NCBI GenBank assembly: GCA_017395545.1
Contig: JAFPUF010000091.1
Location: 1-40,440, forward strand
Source of the DNA: Treponema sp.
Lineage (GTDB): Bacteria; Spirochaetota; Spirochaetia; Treponematales; Treponemataceae
Direction of reading: 5' to 3'
DNA: 40,440 nucleotides
Numbering within the stretch: position 1 is the stretch's first letter; the number at the start of each line of letters is the position of its first letter. Below, piece by piece: positions 8,910 through 16,411 of the stretch. Below the pieces are notes generated by a model. That model saw nothing but the letters and a program-made list of their open reading frames with translations. It was not told the origin of the DNA and did not search any database. A program made the translations under genes and the position numbers.

Positions 8910-10184
8910 TTAAAAAAATTTTTTCATAAACTTAGAGAATTTGCCTTCTCCAGTGTGCTTTACATCAGATTTTTCCCGCTTTTTCGGGAATTTTTTTTCG
9001 GACCCGATGACCTGCTTATGTGCAAGGAACAGTCCGACAGCCGTCGCATACTCAGGAATCCTGTACTTTTCGGCAATTCCGCCGAGAGACTGAGGAACTC
9101 CCAGCCTTACAGAAGAAGTTCCGAAAACATACTGAGCCATTTCGACAGCTCCGTTGATTTGTGCACCGCCGCCCGTCAGGATAATGCTTCCTGAGAGCTG
9201 CATTTTTGACAGTTTCGATGATATTGCATCACGAACCATCGTAAAGATTTCCTGCATTCTCGGATAAATAATCTGACAGAGGTCATTTTTCGTAGTAAGT
9301 TCTGTTGTCCTGCTTCCGAAACCGGGAATAAGGACTTCTGTATTTGAATTCTCGACAAGCGGAGGCCATGCGCAGCCGCTTTCTACCTTGATTTTTTCTG
9401 CTACGGAATTCGGGATTCCCTTTACGATTGCAATATCATTTGTGACAGAGTTTCCGCCGATTGGAATCGAGCAGGTGCAGATAGGCGCATCATTCAGGAC
9501 GACCACGACATCTGTAGTTCCGCCACCGATATCGATGAGAATTGAACCGAGATTTTTCTCGTCTTCAATCATAACCGCCTCGGTAGCAGCAAGCGTCTTC
9601 AGGCGGATTTCGTCAAGCTGATAGTCAGACTGCTCAACGCAGGTTCTGAGGTTCTGAATCGCAGTTCTGCTCGCCGTAATGATATGGACATCGGCATCAA
9701 GACGGTATGCGATATTGTTGACTGGATTTTTAAATCCTTCAGCTCCGTCAATTATAAACTGCTGAGGAATTATATGAAGATATGATCTGTCAAGAGGAAT
9801 TTTGATTGCGTTCGCATTGTCTATGGCCTTCTGGACATCCTCAGCTGTAATGGCGCGCTCACTTTTTCCGTAAGATGAGATAGCCGCAGTTCCCCTTGCA
9901 GTACGGCTTTCAATCTGAACACCGCCGATACCAGTTACGCAACTGTGTACTTCGAGATAATTTCTCTGTTCAAGTTCGTCAATCATTTCGTGGATGCACT
10001 GTTTTGCAGCCTCAATATTGACGATGGTTCCGTTCCGAAGAAGGCCGTTTGAAGGCTTTTTCGCAACATCAATGATTTCTGCATCGCCGTCTGTATTCAC
10101 ATGACCGATAACCGCACGGACAAAGCAGGTTCCAATATCGAGACCCAAAAGAACATCTGACGAAGAATTTTCAATACTACTCAA
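8910..10184 (-). CDS. ftsA: Cell division protein FtsA, TTG start
   Basis: A 424-aa actin-fold protein that anchors FtsZ to the membrane. ATPase motifs are visible: LLGLDIGTCFVRAVIG (phosphate 1), ILIDIGGGTTDVVV (phosphate 2) and ILTGGGAQINGAVEMA (adenosine). The 1C domain replaces the actin subdomain. The C-terminus GKFSKFMKKFF is the expected amphipathic membrane-targeting helix. The start codon is TTG at 10184, chosen because it has a well-spaced GGAG Shine-Dalgarno and no ATG precedes the LLGLDIGT motif. It overlaps the ftsQ end by 8 nt, so the two are coupled. Confidence 0.97.
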   Translation of the reverse strand: MSSIENSSSDVLLGLDIGTCFVRAVIGHVNTDGDAEIIDVAKKPSNGLLRNGTIVNIEAAKQCIHEMIDELEQRNYLEVHSCVTGIGGVQIESRTARGTAAISSYGKSERAITAEDVQKAIDNANAIKIPLDRSYLHIIPQQFIIDGAEGFKNPVNNIAYRLDADVHIITASRTAIQNLRTCVEQSDYQLDEIRLKTLAATEAVMIEDEKNLGSILIDIGGGTTDVVVVLNDAPICTCSIPIGGNSVTNDIAIVKGIPNSVAEKIKVESGCAWPPLVENSNTEVLIPGFGSRTTELTTKNDLCQIIYPRMQEIFTMVRDAISSKLSKMQLSGSIILTGGGAQINGAVEMAQYVFGTSSVRLGVPQSLGGIAEKYRIPEYATAVGLFLAHKQVIGSEKKFPKKREKSDVKHTGEGKFSKFMKKFF

Positions 10185-11046
10185 CGAAGTCTCCTGTCTG
10201 GCCTGATACTATATCAGATTTCGTTCTGTAAGTCACTGACCCATAGCGTAAATCAATCTCTTCGACTTCTTTATTTCTCTCAAGCCTGTTAACTGCATCA
10301 AGCGCAATCAGCATGTACTGAAGTGACTCTTCGCTCAGCTGGCGTCCGGTCAGGATTCTCGTTCTTGAATGAATAGGATACAGCACAAGCTCATAGTTTC
10401 CGTATTCTTTCGGAATTACATGAATTTCTGAAATTGCCGCAAAATAATTCTGCGAAAGTGAACGGATCTGGTCAATCTGCTCCATAAGGGCACGGTATTT
10501 CTGCGGAATGCGCATTCCTTCAGGTATATTCTCCACTGGAATTCCTGAGATAAGCGGAAGTGAAGAATCCCTGCTCAACGCCTCAGAATTTGAATAAAAA
10601 AGCACTCCGCTTTTATCAATCTCAACCGGGACGGTTCTTCCGTTTGAAGTTACGAAAGTCATAGCCACAGGTTTTCTCTCGGTCACATTGATGTAAACTT
10701 TGTTCGGGAATCTTTTTGTAATCTTTACGTTCTCAATTCCAGGAACCGACATAACAAGGGATTTTGCCTCCCCCTCGCTGAAATTCATGAATTTTTTGTT
10801 TGAGACCGGGAAAATCACGCTGTTCATGCTCTCTGCAGTATACGAAGAAAGCCCTGTCCAGGAAATTTCGACCTTATCGAGACATGGAACTACGAAGAAA
10901 TAGACGCAGAGTTCACATACAAGAAGAATTGCAAAAATGGCCGCGATAATTTTAACTGCAGTCATTTTAGTATCAGAGACAGTCTTTCTTTTTCTTCTGC
11001 CATAGAGTTCAAAATTCTCAAATCCCTGAATCACAAAATCACTCAT
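10177..11046 (-). CDS. ftsQ: Cell division protein FtsQ/DivIB
   Basis: A 289-aa bitopic membrane protein of the divisome. A short basic cytoplasmic tail (RRKRKTVSDTK) is followed by one transmembrane helix at about residues 30-55. A POTRA domain comes next (VEISWTGLSSYTAESMNSVIF through IENVKITKRFPNKVYINVTERKPVAM), then the FtsQ beta domain. FtsQ bridges the early ring proteins and the septal synthase through FtsL/FtsB. The Shine-Dalgarno is GAGGAG. The start overlaps the ftsW end by 8 nt and the end overlaps ftsA by 8 nt. Sequence identity in this family is low, so the call rests on the POTRA pattern plus context. Confidence 0.93.
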   Translation of the reverse strand: MSDFVIQGFENFELYGRRKRKTVSDTKMTAVKIIAAIFAILLVCELCVYFFVVPCLDKVEISWTGLSSYTAESMNSVIFPVSNKKFMNFSEGEAKSLVMSVPGIENVKITKRFPNKVYINVTERKPVAMTFVTSNGRTVPVEIDKSGVLFYSNSEALSRDSSLPLISGIPVENIPEGMRIPQKYRALMEQIDQIRSLSQNYFAAISEIHVIPKEYGNYELVLYPIHSRTRILTGRQLSEESLQYMLIALDAVNRLERNKEVEEIDLRYGSVTYRTKSDIVSGQTGDFVE

Positions 11047-12205
11047 ACATTATCTCCTCTATTTCAATATCGTCATTTGGTTCGATTTCATTACGGCTCG
11101 CATTCACCAGAAATCCGCAGGTCGCAAGCGTAAAAAGGATTGAAGATCCGCCCGAAGAAAAAAACGGAAGCGGAATTCCCGTCGTAGGAATCACGCCGCC
11201 TACAACCGCAACATTCATCACGGACTGTGCGACAATCGAAACGATGAATCCGAACGCCGCAATCGAAGCAAACCGGGATTTAGCCGTCATCGCACAATGC
11301 AGGCCGCGCCACGCAAATAAAATCAAAAGCGTAAAGTAAATCAGGACCCCAAGATATCCCATCGACTCGGCCCAGCCAGCAAAAATGTAGTCCGACTGAA
11401 TCTCAGGAATCGAGTTGATTCTTGAAAGCCCGCTTCCTAATCCTTGTCCCCAGAAACCGCCGGCAGAAATTGCTTTTCGTGCCGCATAAGTCTGATAGTT
11501 CAAAGTCTGAAGATACGAATCCTGGTCAAGGAAGCCGATGATTCGGTTGAGTCGGTACGGTTCCAGAAAAACGAACAGTGCACTCAACGGAACCACAATC
11601 GACATAACCGGCACAAGCCAGAAGATTTTTGCACCAGAAACAATAAAAAGAAGAATCGCAAGCGCCGCTACGAAAACTGAAGTCGAAAGGTCTGACTGCA
11701 TCGCAATCGAGCCAATCATAATAAAGCTCACGAGAACTGCAGGAAAAACCGTTTTATCAAATGAATCAACGATTTTTGACTGTTTCTCAAAATAATTCGC
11801 AAGATAAAGAACAATCACAAATTTGACCATCTCGGAAGGCTGGAAAGTCGTAAATCCGAGACGAATCCATCTTCTCGCACCGTTCCGCTCAATTCCGATA
11901 CCGGGAATAAATGTCATAACAGAAAGAAGAAGCGAAAGCGCCACCATAACCGGCAGGAATTTTCTGATTGTTTCCAGGTTGAAAGTCGCAAACACTACAA
12001 AAAGCATGAATCCAAGGCAGGAACTTATCATCTGTCTTTTTACGAAATAGAGGTCGTCGCCGAATGCCCGCATTCCGTAGTTTCCGGAGCAGACATAAAG
12101 CGTAAACATTCCTATTCCCCAGAGAAGGATAGAGAGAAGAATCAGTGAAATGTCGCACTTTTTGTAATTTTCCAGAGGGCGGTCAGCCACTATACTGAAA
12201 TTCAC
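11039..12205 (-). CDS. ftsW: FtsW, SEDS-family septal peptidoglycan polymerase, GTG start
   Basis: A 388-aa polytopic SEDS protein with about ten membrane helices, the glycan polymerase that works with a class B PBP at the septum. Family motifs seen are GARRWIRLGFTTFQPSEMVKF, QSDLSTSVFV, GFWGQGLGSG, IPEIQSDYIFAGWAESMGYLG and GVIPTTGIPLPFFSSGGSS. It is called FtsW rather than RodA from its neighbours murF and ftsQ. The start is GTG at 12205, preceded by a GGAGGG Shine-Dalgarno, and it overlaps the murF stop as GTGA. The partner transpeptidase gene (ftsI) is not in this cluster. Confidence 0.95.
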   Translation of the reverse strand: MNFSIVADRPLENYKKCDISLILLSILLWGIGMFTLYVCSGNYGMRAFGDDLYFVKRQMISSCLGFMLFVVFATFNLETIRKFLPVMVALSLLLSVMTFIPGIGIERNGARRWIRLGFTTFQPSEMVKFVIVLYLANYFEKQSKIVDSFDKTVFPAVLVSFIMIGSIAMQSDLSTSVFVAALAILLFIVSGAKIFWLVPVMSIVVPLSALFVFLEPYRLNRIIGFLDQDSYLQTLNYQTYAARKAISAGGFWGQGLGSGLSRINSIPEIQSDYIFAGWAESMGYLGVLIYFTLLILFAWRGLHCAMTAKSRFASIAAFGFIVSIVAQSVMNVAVVGGVIPTTGIPLPFFSSGGSSILFTLATCGFLVNASRNEIEPNDDIEIEEIMYE

Positions 12206-13689
12206 GACTCGCCCTCCATTCCGATTAACGGCAGAACTCGCTCAAGCCCCATTCCACGAGAGCCTTTGAGCAGAATCAGGTCGCCGTCTACGGCAAATTC
12301 ATTTATTTCTTTTGCGGTGTCATTGATAGCCGCACCGTCTTTGTTTCCGATGTAAATCAGGCGTACAGAAGAGATTTTTTCATCCGTGAGGGATTCTTTT
12401 TTCTGTGCAATTTCAATTGCTTTCTCAAAAGCAGAATTCATCTCGAATCCGAAGAAAATAATCATGTCGGCATCAGAATAAAGAGCTTTTTCACCGATTT
12501 TTGCGTGCTCTTTTTCTGATTTTTCTCCAAGCTCAAGCATATCGCCCAGAACATAAATTTTCTTTCCTTCGGTTTTTGTATCCTTGCACAAGTCGAGGGC
12601 TTTTTCCATTGAATCAGGATTTGCGTTATAGCAGTCCTCGAGAACAGTGAATTTTCCTTTTTTGATTGTAGAGCGTCCGCCAAGAGGCTTGAGGCTTTCA
12701 ATTCCGGCTTTGATTTGCTCAGCAGTGCAGCCAAGTTCTTTCGCAAGGGCGATTGCACCCAAAGCGTTCAAAAAGTTATATTTTCCCGGCAGAGAAAGCC
12801 GCATGAGAACACCGTCAACAGTGAACACAGTGCCTGCAAGTCCTTCATCGGCAACGAGTTTTATGCTCTCGTCACAGCCGGGACCGTATTTTACGACCTT
12901 ACCCTTCACTCCTTTTTCGAGGAAATTTGCGAAATCGTCTTCTTTCGGAATAAAAGCAGAGCCAAATGAATCTATGTAATTGAAAATCTTTTTCTTTTCG
13001 TTTGCGATGTTCTGGCGGCTTCCAAGAATACCGATATGAGCCGTTCCGATGTTGGTAATGATGGCGTAATTCGGCTTAAAAACTTCGGAAATCTCGCCGA
13101 TTTCGTTGACACGGTTCATTCCCATCTCAAAAAGCCCAAGCTCATGCTCAGGACGAATATTGAAAACCGAGAGCGGAAGACCTGTTTCTGAGTTAAAGTT
13201 TCCTTTTGTGGCAATAACAGAGAATTTCTGGCGGAGAATTGACGCTGTAATTTCCTTGGTCGTTGTTTTGCCGCTTGAACCAGTCACAGCGCAGCGAATC
13301 AGACGAGGAAACTTACGGACATACGCTTCGGCCGCCTTCTGCAGCGCGCGCATTGTGTTCTCCACCAGAATAAAGGCTACATTTTTGTTATTTTCGGCTT
13401 CTTTTTTGAAACCTTCAAGGAGATTCTTAGATGTTTTTTTAGAAATAAAAACGGCAGACGCACCATTGGAAAGTGCCTGTGGAACATAGGAATGCCCGTC
13501 TTGAAACTCACCGATAAGGGGAACAAAGAGAGTATTTTTCCGCACGCCTCGGCTGTCGGTGGCAACACTCGTGAAGCAAAAGTTCTCAGAAGGGAAATCC
13601 CCGTTCAAAAGAACTCCTCCCACCGCTTCAAGAGTTTCCGGCAATTTCAAGAGACTTTCTATATTTTCGACACTTTTTGCGTCTGTCAT
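12202..13689 (-). CDS. murF: UDP-MurNAc-tripeptide:D-Ala-D-Ala ligase MurF
   Basis: A 495-aa Mur ligase that adds D-Ala-D-Ala to complete the cytoplasmic UDP-MurNAc-pentapeptide. The N-terminal domain (SVATDSRGVRKNTLFVPLIGEFQDGH) is MurE/MurF type. The ATP P-loop AVTGSSGKTTTKE lies in the central domain, with the conserved ITNIGTAHIGILGS and the C-terminal VLEDCYNANPDSMEKAL signature of MurF. The Shine-Dalgarno AAGGA is 8 nt from the ATG. It is the only cytoplasmic Mur ligase in the cluster; murC, murD, murE, mraY and murG must be elsewhere. The 113-bp gap upstream, before ftsL, holds a displaced ftsL end and hairpins, so transcription from mraZ has to cross them. Confidence 0.97.
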   Translation of the reverse strand: MTDAKSVENIESLLKLPETLEAVGGVLLNGDFPSENFCFTSVATDSRGVRKNTLFVPLIGEFQDGHSYVPQALSNGASAVFISKKTSKNLLEGFKKEAENNKNVAFILVENTMRALQKAAEAYVRKFPRLIRCAVTGSSGKTTTKEITASILRQKFSVIATKGNFNSETGLPLSVFNIRPEHELGLFEMGMNRVNEIGEISEVFKPNYAIITNIGTAHIGILGSRQNIANEKKKIFNYIDSFGSAFIPKEDDFANFLEKGVKGKVVKYGPGCDESIKLVADEGLAGTVFTVDGVLMRLSLPGKYNFLNALGAIALAKELGCTAEQIKAGIESLKPLGGRSTIKKGKFTVLEDCYNANPDSMEKALDLCKDTKTEGKKIYVLGDMLELGEKSEKEHAKIGEKALYSDADMIIFFGFEMNSAFEKAIEIAQKKESLTDEKISSVRLIYIGNKDGAAINDTAKEINEFAVDGDLILLKGSRGMGLERVLPLIGMEGES

Positions 13690-13704
13690 TTTCGTTTCCT
13701 TTTT

Positions 13705-13752
13705 TTATTTTATTTCCACTCGAACGATATCCTCGCTCTTGGCTTTATGCAT
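13705..13752 (-). repeat. Displaced second copy of the ftsL 3' end (15 codons plus stop)
   Basis: Read on the minus strand from 13752, this encodes MHKAKSEDIVRVEIK then TAA, identical to the last 15 residues of ftsL at 13803-13850. The DNA differs at 8 of 48 positions, every one synonymous: Ser AGC versus TCG, Ile ATC/ATA, Val GTT/GTC, Ile ATA/ATC, Lys AAA/AAG, stop TAA/TGA. Homology ends abruptly at the ATG, where the bases before it differ. No start or ribosome binding site makes it a gene of its own. It is best seen as a gene-end remnant. Confidence 0.9.
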
Positions 13753-13756
13753 TCAT

Positions 13757-13797
13757 GGAACGCTTCGCGTTCCTAACGAGTTTTGTTCCAAAACTCG
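13757..13797. repeat. Double-hairpin element between the two ftsL ends
   Basis: Two adjacent perfect hairpins lie here. GGAACGC-TTC-GCGTTCC is at 13757-13773 and CGAGTTTT-GTTCC-AAAACTCG is at 13777-13797. The second loop (GTTCC) repeats one arm of the first, so alternative pairings are possible. The element fills most of the 50-bp spacer between the duplicated ftsL ends. It resembles a dispersed REP-like module rather than a gene. It could also affect readthrough or mRNA stability between ftsL and murF. Confidence 0.8.
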
Positions 13798-13802
13798 CCG
13801 AA

Positions 13803-14090
13803 TCACTTGATTTCCACTCGGACTATATCCTCCGACTTGGCTTTATGCATACCTAGTTCAGACTCGGCGATTTTTTCGATTCGGTCGGAGCTGGAAAGCA
13901 GGCTGATGTCTGAAATCAGCTTTCTGTTCTGCTCTACTATTTCGACCTGCTTTGCTTCAAGCTTGGCAAGGTCGCTCTTGAGCTTGGCGTATCTGTGCGC
14001 CTGAAAAGCGTCCAGCGCAAGAAGAAGCGGAATCAGAATCACCGAAGCGTAAGCCACGAATCTAAGTTTAGTCTCATGCTTGATTTTCAT
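13803..14090 (-). CDS. ftsL: FtsL-like septum protein
   Basis: A 95-aa bitopic protein placed as FtsL by size, topology and position between rsmH and murF. It has a short basic N-terminus, one membrane helix at about residues 9-28 (LRFVAYASVILIPLLLALDAF), a leucine-zipper-like coiled coil (YAKLKSDLAKLEAKQVEIVEQNRKL), then the short conserved DRIEKIAESELGMHKAKSEDIV segment typical of FtsL/DivIC. FtsL binds FtsB and FtsQ and helps activate FtsWI. The start overlaps the rsmH stop (TAATG). Its last 15 codons are duplicated downstream at 13705-13752. Confidence 0.88.
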   Translation of the reverse strand: MKIKHETKLRFVAYASVILIPLLLALDAFQAHRYAKLKSDLAKLEAKQVEIVEQNRKLISDISLLSSSDRIEKIAESELGMHKAKSEDIVRVEIK

Positions 14091-15082
14091 TACATTGCCT
14101 CCGCTTCAATCGCAAGTTTGTGCATCTCAGTCGCATCCCGAAGTTTCCGCACCACACGAAGTTTTGCACTGCGGCTCGGAGAGTTCGTCTTGACCTCTTC
14201 GCTAGTAGGCTCGACAGGCTTTCGGGTGATAACCTCAGCGCAAGGCTCGCCACCACAGGTACACTGCGCCTGCTCTGGCGGGCAGATACATTTTTTTCCG
14301 AGATTCCGGAAATAATTCTTAACGATTCTGTCCTCAAGCGAATGGAATGTAATCACGCCCATTTTTCCGCCTGCATCAAGGACATTGAAAGCGTCATGCA
14401 AAGCCTCAGGGAGCCTTCTTAGCTCAGAATTGACCGCAATCCGCAATGCCTGGAAAGTGCGTGTCGCCGGGTGAATATTTCCGTGTTTGTAATTTCCCGG
14501 AACTGCGTTATAAATAATTTCTGCGAGCTGTTTTGAAGACTCGATCTTTCCGCCGTTTCTTGCCTCGACGATAGCCCGAGCAATGCGCCGGCTCATTTTT
14601 TCGTCGCTGTAAAGGTAAATCATGTTGGCAAGTTCTTCTTCCCGCCATGTGTTCACGATGTCGGCCGCACTCTCACCCTCTTCAAAGTTCAGGCGCATAT
14701 CAAGAGGCTCGTCATACCGGAAAGAAAATCCGCGGCCAGATTTTTCATAGTGATAGACTGAGATTCCGAGGTCAAAAAGAATGATATTCGGTTTTTCTTT
14801 ATCAGAAGGGTAATTTGCGTAAAAATCGTTGAACCAGCCGTTGTAAAAATCCATGCGATCGCCGTAAACAGAAAGCCGTTCACGGGCACGAGCCTGAATA
14901 GTCTTGTCCCGGTCAAGTCCAAGAATATGAAGGTTTGGAAATTCAGACAAAAATGCGTTTGAGTGGCCGCCTTCGCCAAGAGTCGAGTCAATCATGAATG
15001 CATTTTTTTCAAACGGTTCGCCGACAGGGCTTAAATAAGCCAGACACTCTTCGAGCAGCACCGGAGTGTGAACAATTTCCAC
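14090..15082 (-). CDS. rsmH: 16S rRNA (cytosine1402-N4)-methyltransferase RsmH (MraW), GTG start
   Basis: A 330-aa SAM-dependent methyltransferase that modifies C1402 in the ribosomal P site. Motifs seen are HTPVLLEECLAYL at the N-terminus, the SAM-binding DSTLGEGGHSNAFL, LGLDRDKTIQARARERL, ILFDLGISVYHYEKSGRGFSFRYDEPLDMR and GGKMGVITFHSLEDRIVKNYF. Four clustered cysteines in the C-terminal region (CICPPEQAQCTCGG) may bind metal. The start at 15082 is GTG, and no in-frame ATG fits the family N-terminus. It is 26 bp after mraZ, as in the canonical mraZ-rsmH-ftsL order. Confidence 0.97.
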   Translation of the reverse strand: MEIVHTPVLLEECLAYLSPVGEPFEKNAFMIDSTLGEGGHSNAFLSEFPNLHILGLDRDKTIQARARERLSVYGDRMDFYNGWFNDFYANYPSDKEKPNIILFDLGISVYHYEKSGRGFSFRYDEPLDMRLNFEEGESAADIVNTWREEELANMIYLYSDEKMSRRIARAIVEARNGGKIESSKQLAEIIYNAVPGNYKHGNIHPATRTFQALRIAVNSELRRLPEALHDAFNVLDAGGKMGVITFHSLEDRIVKNYFRNLGKKCICPPEQAQCTCGGEPCAEVITRKPVEPTSEEVKTNSPSRSAKLRVVRKLRDATEMHKLAIEAEAM

Positions 15083-15108
15083 CTTTTACATCCCACATTT
15101 TTTAAATT

Positions 15109-15564
15109 TTAGAAACTTATGCTGCTCAAAGCCTCAGCTGCATCCTCAAGTGAATCTGCGTTCGCTCCGAGGTAATCGCTGTAAGCCTGCGCGTCCCAAA
15201 GCTCCATGTATTTGTTGATTCCGAGGATTACACAATCCTTAGAAAGATGAGCGTACTCCCGTAAGCTCTGCGGGATAGAAAGGCGCCCGGACTTATCAAG
15301 CTCTACTTCCTGAGCAGGTGCTATAAAGTGCCGGAGAACAATGCGGTCTTTTTGATTGAAAGGAGATGCAGTCTCCATAATCTTTGACGAAATGTTTTTC
15401 CATTCATCGAGAGTATAAAGCCATAAACAGTGGTCGAAGGCTTGCGTAACGATGAGAACGCATTTGTCTGATTCTGCAAACAATTCGTTTCGCAACCGTG
15501 TCGGAAAAAGGATTCTGCCCTTTTCATCCAGCGTGTTGCGGTACTCACCAGTTAACAACTCCAT
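15109..15564 (-). CDS. mraZ: Transcriptional regulator MraZ
   Basis: A 151-aa protein with two SpoVT/AbrB-like domains, each with the MraZ signature: GEYRNTLDEKGRILFPTRLRNEL near the N-terminus and VELDKSGRLSIPQSLREYA near residue 90. MraZ forms ring oligomers that bind repeated GTGGG-type boxes upstream of its own gene and repress the cluster. The start is set at 15564 because MELLTGEY matches the family N-terminus. A reading to 15621 would translate the operator itself. The ATG abuts a GTGGT box with no good Shine-Dalgarno, so MraZ binding would also shield the initiation region in DNA. Confidence 0.96.
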   Translation of the reverse strand: MELLTGEYRNTLDEKGRILFPTRLRNELFAESDKCVLIVTQAFDHCLWLYTLDEWKNISSKIMETASPFNQKDRIVLRHFIAPAQEVELDKSGRLSIPQSLREYAHLSKDCVILGINKYMELWDAQAYSDYLGANADSLEDAAEALSSISF

Positions 15565-15619
15565 ACCACTATTTACCACTTTACCCCACAATTTCCCACT
15601 TGAATAACATTTTACCCCC
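15565..15619 (-). promoter_or_regulatory. MraZ operator: 10-bp-periodic GTGGG/GTGGT boxes
   Basis: Reading the minus strand, GTGGG-type pentamers sit at exact 10-bp steps. In plus coordinates they are 15565-15569 (GTGGT), 15575-15579 (GTGGT), 15585-15589 (GTGGG), 15595-15599 (GTGGG) and 15615-15619 (GGGGG). The slot at 15605 is degenerate. Pentamer plus 5-nt spacer repeats next to mraZ are the established MraZ binding pattern. Four boxes lie between the transcription start and the ATG, and one falls between the -35 and -10. This predicts autorepression of the division cluster. Confidence 0.9.
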
Positions 15620-15637
15620 AAATTTTTCTAAAGTCAA
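15609..15637 (-). promoter_or_regulatory. Sigma-70-type promoter of the mraZ division cluster
   Basis: On the minus strand TTGACT (plus 15632-15637) and TAAAAT (plus 15609-15614) are separated by exactly 17 bp. Transcription would begin near 15602, giving a leader of about 38 nt before mraZ. The outermost MraZ-type box occupies the end of the spacer, adjoining the -10. No other promoter of similar quality was seen within the cluster, although internal promoters cannot be excluded. Confidence 0.7.
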
Positions 15638-15742
15638 CGGAAAATTTGACGATAACCCGATATTTTTGAAAAAAAATCCAGAGTGAGAAAAGATGAATTT
15701 TCAGAGAAAAGTTAAGGACAGAAAGTGGCCGGAAGCCTTTTC

Positions 15743-15964
15743 CTAACTCAAAAGATTGGCGAGGGCGTCAAGCGCTGTGCTTCCGAGAGCCGCTTCCCGG
15801 TTCTGCCGCTGGATATCATCATAGACTTCCTGGCGGAACACCTTTACGTTTTTCGGAGCGTCAACACCAATTTTTACCTGATCGCCGGAGATTCCGATAA
15901 TCTGAATCGAGATGTCATTTCCGATTTTTATTTTTTCATCAACTTTACGGGAGAGAATAAGCAT
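15743..15964 (-). CDS. csrA: Carbon storage regulator CsrA
   Basis: A 73-aa RNA-binding regulator that binds GGA motifs in 5' leaders and usually represses translation, flagellin among its targets. [37 protein letters not shown] is near-canonical, and the RNA-contacting [14 protein letters not shown] segment follows. The start overlaps the fliW stop (TAATG), so its translation is coupled to its antagonist. The short C-terminal extension is variable in the family. The 178 bp between here and the mraZ start hold the mraZ promoter and no further gene. Confidence 0.97.
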   Translation of the reverse strand: MLILSRKVDEKIKIGNDISIQIIGISGDQVKIGVDAPKNVKVFRQEVYDDIQRQNREAALGSTALDALANLLS

Positions 15965-16407
15965 TATTTCGCCCCCTTAGCTTTAAGGGCCTTGATAATG
16001 TTGTATTTCGTAGTCCATTTTGTATCAGCAAGAATCACCTGAAGAGCAAGATTATTCCTTTTGTTGATTACGACAGGCCCCTGAAGGTTCGCCGTAACAG
16101 GACCACCGTCACCAGGAACCGTCACGATTGCCCAGACTATAACGTCTGCAGATGACTCGACGTCAATCTCAGAAAGAGTCTTGTCATCTACATCAAGCTC
16201 ATAATTCTCAGCAATGATGAACGGATCCACAATCAGAAAAGCAAGGGAACTTTCATCGACAGACTGCATCCAGTAAAATGGCTTATATTCTGACTCAATC
16301 AGAGCATATTTGTGAAAATCTTCGAACCCAAGGACACCGTTCGGAAATTCAATGATATTTTTCTCAGGCACCTGAACGGTTCCCATAGTCTTAGTCTTAA
16401 TCTCCAT
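15964..16407 (-). CDS. fliW: Flagellar assembly factor FliW
   Basis: A 147-aa FliW, the protein antagonist of CsrA that also binds flagellin. In the partner-switch model free flagellin takes FliW away from CsrA, so flagellin translation matches secretion. Family motifs are [63 protein letters not shown] and the C-terminal [13 protein letters not shown]. The Shine-Dalgarno GAGGT precedes the ATG. It is 4 bp after flgL and overlaps csrA by 1 nt, giving a compact flgL-fliW-csrA unit. Confidence 0.97.
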   Translation of the reverse strand: MEIKTKTMGTVQVPEKNIIEFPNGVLGFEDFHKYALIESEYKPFYWMQSVDESSLAFLIVDPFIIAENYELDVDDKTLSEIDVESSADVIVWAIVTVPGDGGPVTANLQGPVVINKRNNLALQVILADTKWTTKYNIIKALKAKGAK

Positions 16408-16411
16408 AATT

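Noticed and set aside
13705..13752. Small separate gene encoding the 15-residue peptide
   Set aside because: No Shine-Dalgarno precedes its ATG, and the peptide is a fragment of FtsL without the membrane helix.
15565..15621. 19-residue extension of MraZ
   Set aside because: This stretch is the MraZ operator. The family N-terminus matches the start at 15564.
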